Positions 5,558-9,666 of a stretch of 9,666 nucleotides of DNA are shown here, piece by piece; within the stretch, counting starts at the first letter, position 1; the number at the start of each line of letters is the position of its first letter. The position numbers were made by a program, and so were the translations under genes. The DNA comes from Clostridiales bacterium (GTDB lineage Bacteria > Bacillota > Clostridia > Christensenellales > Aristaeellaceae), in contig JAAZAQ010000033.1 in the NCBI GenBank assembly GCA_012514225.1, positions 1-9,666 on the forward strand, given 5' to 3'. The notes beneath the pieces were generated by a model. That model had not been told where the DNA came from. It did no database searches and saw only the letters and a list, made by a program, of their open reading frames with translations.

Positions 5558-6394
5558 ATGATATTTTTCAAGAAGCTTCTGAAAATCCTCGCGAAGGCCT
5601 TCCTCGTCGCCTGGTGCCTGTTTTCCGTCCTCGGGTTTATCTGGATTCTCATCACGTCGCTGAAGACCAACCGGGAGCTGTTCAAGAACGCCTGGGGCCT
5701 GTTCACGGAGCCGCAGTGGGACAACTACGCATCCATCTGGACCTCGTTCAAACTGTCCCGGAACTTCCTCAACAGCATCTACGTGGTTTCGCTCTCCGTC
5801 ATTGAAATCATCCTCGTATGCACCCCGGCGGCCTACGTGCTCTCCCGGGTCAAGTTCTTCGGCTCCAGGGCGCTGACCTCCCTGGTGGTGTTCGGCATGG
5901 GCGTGCCCTTCCAGCTGCTCCTGATTCCGCTGTACTTCTCCATGCACAGCATCGGGATGGTCGACTCGCTGTTCGGGCTGTCCATCGTCTATTGCGCCCT
6001 GTCCATCCCCTTCACGGTGTTCCTGGAGATGGGCTTCTTCCGCAACCTGCCGACGGCCCTGGCCGAGGCCGCCTACATCGACGGCTCCGGGCCGATCAAG
6101 ACCTTCCTGCTGATTATGCTGCCGCTGGGCATGCCGGGCGTGATTACCGCGGCAATCTTCAACTTCGTGTCCCTGTGGAACGAGTTCCTGCTGGCGCTGA
6201 CCTTCCTCAACAGCGATACGCTCTTCACGCTGCCCGTCGGCCTGTTCGGGCTGCAGACCTCCATGCAGTACACCGGCAAATGGACGACCATGTTCGCCGG
6301 CTTCGTCATCGTCACCGTGCCGACGATGGTCATCTACATGCTTTTGTCCAGGAAAATCATCTCCGGCCTGACGATGGGGGCCATCAAGGAATAA
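5558..6394 (+). CDS. ABC transporter permease, MalG-like (carbohydrate type)
   Basis: A 278-residue partner permease (COG0395 type). Membrane segments lie at about residues 12-34, 72-96, 106-128, 137-158, 192-215 and 245-264. The EAA loop is EAAYIDGSGPIKTFLLIMLP (170-189), matching the canonical pattern closely. The C-terminus 'RKIISGLTMGAIKE' is the common MalG-family ending. The ATG at 5558 is preceded by a G-rich run (GGGGGG) at six bases; an in-frame ATG at 5513 would overlap permease 1 and extend into the loop before the membrane segment, so it is rejected. The gene is translated close behind permease 1 and lies before the binding-protein gene, the usual order reversed only in that the binding protein comes third. 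Confidence 0.92.
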   Translation: MIFFKKLLKILAKAFLVAWCLFSVLGFIWILITSLKTNRELFKNAWGLFTEPQWDNYASIWTSFKLSRNFLNSIYVVSLSVIEIILVCTPAAYVLSRVKFFGSRALTSLVVFGMGVPFQLLLIPLYFSMHSIGMVDSLFGLSIVYCALSIPFTVFLEMGFFRNLPTALAEAAYIDGSGPIKTFLLIMLPLGMPGVITAAIFNFVSLWNEFLLALTFLNSDTLFTLPVGLFGLQTSMQYTGKWTTMFAGFVIVTVPTMVIYMLLSRKIISGLTMGAIKE

Positions 6395-6406
6395 ACGCGC
6401 GACCCG

Positions 6407-6422
6407 ATGCACCGCGGTGCAT
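6407..6422. promoter_or_regulatory. Perfect 16-bp palindrome between permease 2 and the binding-protein gene
   Basis: ATGCACCGCGGTGCAT is a full 16-bp palindrome 12 bp after the permease 2 stop and 29 bp before the binding-protein ATG. As RNA it could form a 6-bp hairpin with a CGCG loop, a plausible processing or 5'-stabilising element for the downstream message; as DNA it could be an operator. Which, if either, is undetermined. Confidence 0.5.
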
Positions 6423-6451
6423 GAAATAAATGGAAGGTAGGGGGTATCCAC

Positions 6452-7741
6452 ATGAAACGCATCCTGGTTCTTCTGCTGGTCCTGTCCCTGTTCGCGGCGC
6501 TGCTCCCCGCGGCGCTGGCCGAGCCCGTCACCCTGGAATATGCCTGCATGTTCACGGAGGGCGAGCCCAACGCGCAGTGGCTCAAGGACATCATCCCGGA
6601 GTTTGAGGCCCAGACGGGCATCAAGGTGGACATCACGTTCGTCGGTAGGGACGTGCTGACCAAGATCAAAAGCCGGGTGCTGACCAACGACCCGCCGGAC
6701 CTGGTGGACCAGGACCATTCCGAGCTGTTTGCCGCCTTCCTCAGCGGCGATGAGACGCTGCTGACGGACCTGGGCGACTTCCTCAAATCCGAAAACTGGG
6801 ACAAGGACGGCACCGTCGCCGACCAGTTCAACATGGCGATGCTGGAGATGTACGCGAAGGACGGCAAGGTGTACATCGTCCCCTTCAGCTTCATCACCTC
6901 CGGGTTCTTCTACAACAAGAACATGTTCAAGGAAGCGGGCGTGGAAGCCCCGGCCACCTGGGCGGACTTCCTCGCGGCGGCCGAGACCTTCAAGAGCAAG
7001 GGCATCCCCTTCATCGGGCATGACGGCCAGATCAGCTTCTACAACGCGTATTACTACTACTGGGCCGTTCAGCGCGTGATGGGCGCCGGCAATTTCCTGC
7101 GCGCCGCGACCGACGCGACCGGGGCGGCCTGGGACGAGCCCGGCTTCCTGGAAGCGGCCAAGATGGTCTTTGAGATTTCCAAGGGCGGGAAAGACTACTT
7201 CGCCAAGGGCTACGAGGGCAGCGCCTACCCCGCCGGCCAGTCCGACTGGGCGATGGACGGTGCCGCCGTCAACCTCAACGGCGCCTGGCTGCCCAACGAG
7301 GTCCGCGACCTGGTCGAGAACTGGGACTGGGGCTTCTTCCCCTTCCCCGTCGTGGAAGGCGGGCAGGGCAAGGTGACGGACATGGAAGCCTATCTGCTGG
7401 GCTGGGCAATCCCCCAAGGCGCGAAACACCCGGCCGAGGCGATGGAATTCCTCCGCTTCGCGACCAGCCGCGCCAACGCCGACAGGAGCGTGGACACCAC
7501 CCTGAACATCGCGTCCAACAAGCTGGCGAAGTTCCCCGACGTGCACAAGGATGTCGGCATCTACCTGGCCAACGCCACGAACTTCCACCTCAGCTACGAC
7601 GGCGTCATGTCCAAGGCGCCGCAGTGGTGGGCGGACGTGTTCTATGACCTGGACAACAAGCTGTTCTTCGGCACCATCACGCCGGAGGATTTCATCAGCC
7701 AGATCAAGGAAAAGACCATCGAGTTCTACAAAAACAAGTAA
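6452..7741 (+). CDS. Extracellular solute-binding protein of a sugar-type ABC importer
   Basis: A 429-residue family 1 solute-binding protein (COG1653 type) that captures substrate outside the membrane for the two permeases. Residues 1-23 are a signal peptide (MKRILVLLLVLSLFAALLPAALA) with an Ala-Leu-Ala signal peptidase I site; mature protein begins EPVTLEYACMF. There is no lipobox cysteine, unlike most Bacillota binding proteins, which are lipoproteins. The body shows the usual 'W.K.IIPEFEAQTGIKVDITFVG' opening, 'NDPPDLVDQD', 'VPFSFITSGFFYNKNMFKEAGVEAPATWADFL' and a late 'MEFLRFATS' helix. The ATG at 6452 has an AGGTAGGGGG site. The gene lies between a palindrome and a strong hairpin, so its message may be made or kept at a higher level than its neighbours. 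Ligand unknown. Confidence 0.92.
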   Translation: MKRILVLLLVLSLFAALLPAALAEPVTLEYACMFTEGEPNAQWLKDIIPEFEAQTGIKVDITFVGRDVLTKIKSRVLTNDPPDLVDQDHSELFAAFLSGDETLLTDLGDFLKSENWDKDGTVADQFNMAMLEMYAKDGKVYIVPFSFITSGFFYNKNMFKEAGVEAPATWADFLAAAETFKSKGIPFIGHDGQISFYNAYYYYWAVQRVMGAGNFLRAATDATGAAWDEPGFLEAAKMVFEISKGGKDYFAKGYEGSAYPAGQSDWAMDGAAVNLNGAWLPNEVRDLVENWDWGFFPFPVVEGGQGKVTDMEAYLLGWAIPQGAKHPAEAMEFLRFATSRANADRSVDTTLNIASNKLAKFPDVHKDVGIYLANATNFHLSYDGVMSKAPQWWADVFYDLDNKLFFGTITPEDFISQIKEKTIEFYKNK

Positions 7742-7749
7742 CCGTATTC

Positions 7750-7787
7750 CGGGAAGGGCAGACCCCCCGTCTGCCCTTCCCGCTTTT
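7750..7787 (+). terminator. Hairpin after the binding-protein gene: terminator or read-through attenuator
   Basis: A perfect 14-bp stem (7750-7763 with 7769-7782) encloses a CCCCC loop, followed by CTTTT. The next gene's GGAGG site starts one base after the T run, and its ATG is at 7797. No promoter-like sequence fits between hairpin and gene, so downstream expression would need read-through. The T run is short, so partial termination is likely. Confidence 0.7.
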
Positions 7788-7796
7788 GGAGGGTTT

Positions 7797-8858
7797 ATGA
7801 ACGGCAGGGACAACCTGCTGCGCGCGCTCAGGCGGGAGGGACCGGACTACGTCCCGCACGCGATTACCCTGTGCGACGCGCAGCTGGACCGGATGCAGCG
7901 GGAGTCGGGGACACGCAACCCCGACGATTTTTTCAAGCTGGACTACCGCTACCTCGAGCTGAACCCCACGCGGCTGACCCATCAGTATGACGCCTATTTC
8001 GAGGACCACAGCGCCCTGAGCCACATCGACGAGTGGGGCGTGGGCTGGCGCAAGCCCATCGTGGAGCACCTGTCTGGCATCGTCAGCCCGATGAGGCACT
8101 TCACAAGCGTCGAGGAAATCGAGGCCTTTCCCCTGCCGGACCTGATGGCGGACTACCGCTGGGAGGGGTTCGCGCAGCGGGTGGAGGAATGCAAGAAGGC
8201 CGGCTGCCTGGCGGTCTATTTCGCCGTCCAGATTTTCGAGCCCGCCTGGTACCTGCGGGGGATGGAGCCCCTGCTGATGGACATGCTGGAGGACGACCCG
8301 AAGGCCGCGGCCTGCCTGGAGCGGATTACCGCGGTGCTGGAATCCTTCTGCCGGAAGCTTGCGGAATGCGGCATCGACCTGATCGTGTACGGGGACGACG
8401 TCGGCACGCAGAAGGGGCTGCTGATGGACCGGGAGCTGTGGCGGGAGCGGCTCAAGCCGGGGATGCGGCGCGTCATCCAGGCGGCGAAGGGCGCCAAGCC
8501 CGACCTGCTCGCCTTTTACCATTCCGACGGCGCCATCGAGCCGCTGATTGAGGACCTGATCGAGATCGGCGTGGACGTCCTCAACCCGGTCCAGCCGGAG
8601 TGCATGGACCCCAAACACATCATGAAGGCCTACGGGGACCGCCTGTCCTTCTGGGGCACGATCGGCACGCAGACCACGCTGCCCTTCGGCACCCCCGCCG
8701 AGGTCCGCGCCGCCGTGGAGGAGATGATCCTCGCGGCCGGGAAACGCGGGGGCCTGGTGGTCGCCCCGACCCACGTGGTCGAGCCGGACGTCCCCTGGGA
8801 AAACATCCTGGCCTTCCGGGACGCCGCGCTGCGGCAAAAGAAAAACGGCAAAGGATGA
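7797..8858 (+). CDS. Uroporphyrinogen decarboxylase/MtaA superfamily protein, His-Ser-Asp variant
   Basis: A 353-residue TIM-barrel protein of the URO-D (PF01208-type) superfamily, which includes HemE and the zinc-dependent corrinoid/coenzyme M methyltransferases MtaA, MtbA and CmuA. The N-terminus (NGRDNLLRALRREGPDYVP) is typical; 'GDDVGTQKGLLM' (199-210), 'FYHSDGAIEPLIED' (240-253), 'PVQPECMDP' (264-272) and 'APTHVVEPDVPWENI' (323-337) mark the C-terminal half. In MtaA/MtbA the zinc site is His-x-Cys plus a later Cys; here it reads His242-Ser-Asp244, and the later position is probably His326. It is therefore probably not a heme-pathway enzyme, and whether it binds zinc is open. The ATG is preceded by GGAGG. 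Its paralogue follows by 4 bp, and both follow the ABC importer genes. Catalytic activity unknown. Confidence 0.85.
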   Translation: MNGRDNLLRALRREGPDYVPHAITLCDAQLDRMQRESGTRNPDDFFKLDYRYLELNPTRLTHQYDAYFEDHSALSHIDEWGVGWRKPIVEHLSGIVSPMRHFTSVEEIEAFPLPDLMADYRWEGFAQRVEECKKAGCLAVYFAVQIFEPAWYLRGMEPLLMDMLEDDPKAAACLERITAVLESFCRKLAECGIDLIVYGDDVGTQKGLLMDRELWRERLKPGMRRVIQAAKGAKPDLLAFYHSDGAIEPLIEDLIEIGVDVLNPVQPECMDPKHIMKAYGDRLSFWGTIGTQTTLPFGTPAEVRAAVEEMILAAGKRGGLVVAPTHVVEPDVPWENILAFRDAALRQKKNGKG

Positions 8859-8862
8859 GGGC

Positions 8863-9666
8863 ATGACCAACAGGGAACGCGTGCTGGCGGCGCTCCGGTT
8901 TGAGAAGAAGGCCGGCGTCCCGCACCATATGTATTTCACGCAGCAGGCCCACGACAGCGTGGTCCGCCACACGGGCGACCCCGGTTTTGAGCGGGGCTTG
9001 AACAACCATATCGAAACGGCCTACCTGAACAGGCCGCAGCAGCCGGTCAGGCCGCTGCACGACCGGGACGAATTCGGCGTCGTCTGGAACAAGAGCGGGG
9101 CGGACCGCGACATCGGCGTCATCGAGAACATCCAGATTCAGGACCTGGACGACCTGAAGCGATACCGCTTCCCGGCGGTGGACGAGCCTTTCATCCGCGG
9201 GGAAATGGAAAAGCTGATGGCCACGCCGCCCACCCAGTTCCGCGTCGCCGCGCTGGGCTTCTCCCTGTTCGAGCGGGCCTGGACGCTGATGGGCATGGAA
9301 GCGCTGCTGTGCAACATGCTGCTGGAGCAGGACCTGGTCCACTCCCTCCTCGGGGAAATCTGCGCCTGGAACCAGAAGGTGGTCGCGATTGCGCTGGAGT
9401 ACGACGTGGACTGTATCCACTTCGGGGACGACTGGGGCCAGCAACGGGGGCTCATCATGGGGCGACCGCACTGGAAGGAGTTCGTCGAGCCCTGCCTCGC
9501 GAAAATGTACCGCCAGGTCCGGGATGCAGGGAAGTTCGTCTCCCAGCACAGCTGCGGCGATTTGCGCGACATCCTCGACGACCTGGACCGGATCGGGCTG
9601 GACGTGTACCAGACCTTCCAGCCCGAAATCTACGGGCTGGAGTACGCGGCCCGGCTCAAAGGCCGC
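8863..9666 (+). CDS. Uroporphyrinogen decarboxylase/MtaA superfamily protein, His-Ser-Cys type (partial, C-terminus off the right edge)
   Basis: The first 268 residues of a second URO-D superfamily protein. It starts MTNRERVLAALRFEKKAGVP, the classic opening of this family, and contains 'FGDDWGQQRGLIMGR' (187-201) and 'SQHSCGDLRDILDDLDRIGLDV' (228-248). His229-x-Cys231 is the His-x-Cys zinc-ligand pair known from MtaA/MtbA methyltransferases; the expected third Cys lies beyond the edge. It is clearly paralogous to the upstream gene ('GDD.G.Q.GL', then a His-Ser-x-Gly motif about 40 residues later) but diverged. The start at 8863 is 4 bp after the upstream stop, with AAGGA at about seven bases, so it is co-transcribed and probably translationally coupled. 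A methyl-transfer or C-C/C-O cleavage role is possible; substrate unknown. Confidence 0.85.
   Translation, partial: MTNRERVLAALRFEKKAGVPHHMYFTQQAHDSVVRHTGDPGFERGLNNHIETAYLNRPQQPVRPLHDRDEFGVVWNKSGADRDIGVIENIQIQDLDDLKRYRFPAVDEPFIRGEMEKLMATPPTQFRVAALGFSLFERAWTLMGMEALLCNMLLEQDLVHSLLGEICAWNQKVVAIALEYDVDCIHFGDDWGQQRGLIMGRPHWKEFVEPCLAKMYRQVRDAGKFVSQHSCGDLRDILDDLDRIGLDVYQTFQPEIYGLEYAARLKGR

Noticed and set aside
4569..5561. A 330-codon plus-strand frame overlapping permease 1, with an ATG (4629) close behind the AGGAGG site
   Set aside because: The product has no membrane segments or motifs, while the overlapping GTG frame encodes a complete MalF-like permease with an EAA loop and the same ribosome-binding site at a better spacing.
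5504..7813. A 769-codon open frame on the minus strand opposite permease 2 and the binding-protein gene
   Set aside because: It is antisense to two clear genes, its protein is low-complexity and rich in Gly, Gln, Arg, Glu, Asp and His, and it matches no family I know. Long antisense frames are expected in DNA with this GC content and codon use.
7704..9549. Long minus-strand open frames opposite the two URO-D genes
   Set aside because: Same reasons: antisense to conserved genes and biased, motif-free composition.
7797..9666. Calling the two URO-D genes hemE (heme biosynthesis)
   Set aside because: They are paralogous, sit in an importer operon without other heme genes, and carry the His-Ser-Asp/His-Ser-Cys motifs typical of the methyltransferase side of the superfamily.

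Overview
The window is about two-thirds G+C and densely packed with bacterial genes. It looks like a chromosomal segment of a high-GC, low-G+C-lineage-type (Bacillota/Clostridia-like) organism, possibly an uncultured gut or anaerobic lineage. The basis is: the thymidylate synthase is of the Bacillus subtilis/phage phi3T type; there is a BioY energy-coupling-factor S component; the biotin ligase has no DNA-binding domain; and a carbohydrate-type ABC importer is encoded without its own ATPase, as is usual for Bacillota that share an MsmX-like ATPase. The taxonomic placement is inference. No insertion sequence, tRNA, rRNA or CRISPR array was seen.

Left part (1-2568). A nitroreductase-family gene runs off the left edge on the minus strand. 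Upstream of it lies a clean dyad wrapped around a -10-like box. A minus-strand thyA-folA operon (1760 to 400) supplies dTMP synthesis and recycles the dihydrofolate that ThyA produces; it ends in a short intrinsic terminator. Divergent from thyA, a bioY gene (1949-2512) encodes a membrane biotin-uptake component. Candidate sigma70-type promoters face outward from the 188-bp thyA/bioY gap.

Middle part (2542-4429). A compact minus-strand operon reads DUF488 protein, uracil-DNA-glycosylase-family protein, then biotin protein ligase (birA). The first junction overlaps and the second has a 2-nt gap. birA converges on bioY, and a 10-bp-stem hairpin separates the two, so biotin uptake and biotin use sit side by side. 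thyA, folA and the UDG-family gene are all linked to thymine/uracil metabolism.

Right part (4525-9666). A plus-strand operon starts from a near-consensus promoter (TTGACA, 17 bp, TAAAAT). It encodes two sugar-type ABC permeases, a secreted solute-binding protein, and two paralogues of the uroporphyrinogen-decarboxylase/MtaA methyltransferase superfamily; the second runs off the right edge. A perfect 16-bp palindrome precedes the binding-protein gene, and a 14-bp-stem hairpin with a short T run follows it. This suggests that the binding protein is made in excess and that downstream genes depend on read-through. The two URO-D-like enzymes differ at the predicted metal-binding motif (His-Ser-Asp versus His-Ser-Cys). 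The pairing of a transporter with two such enzymes is the most interesting, functionally unassigned system in the window.
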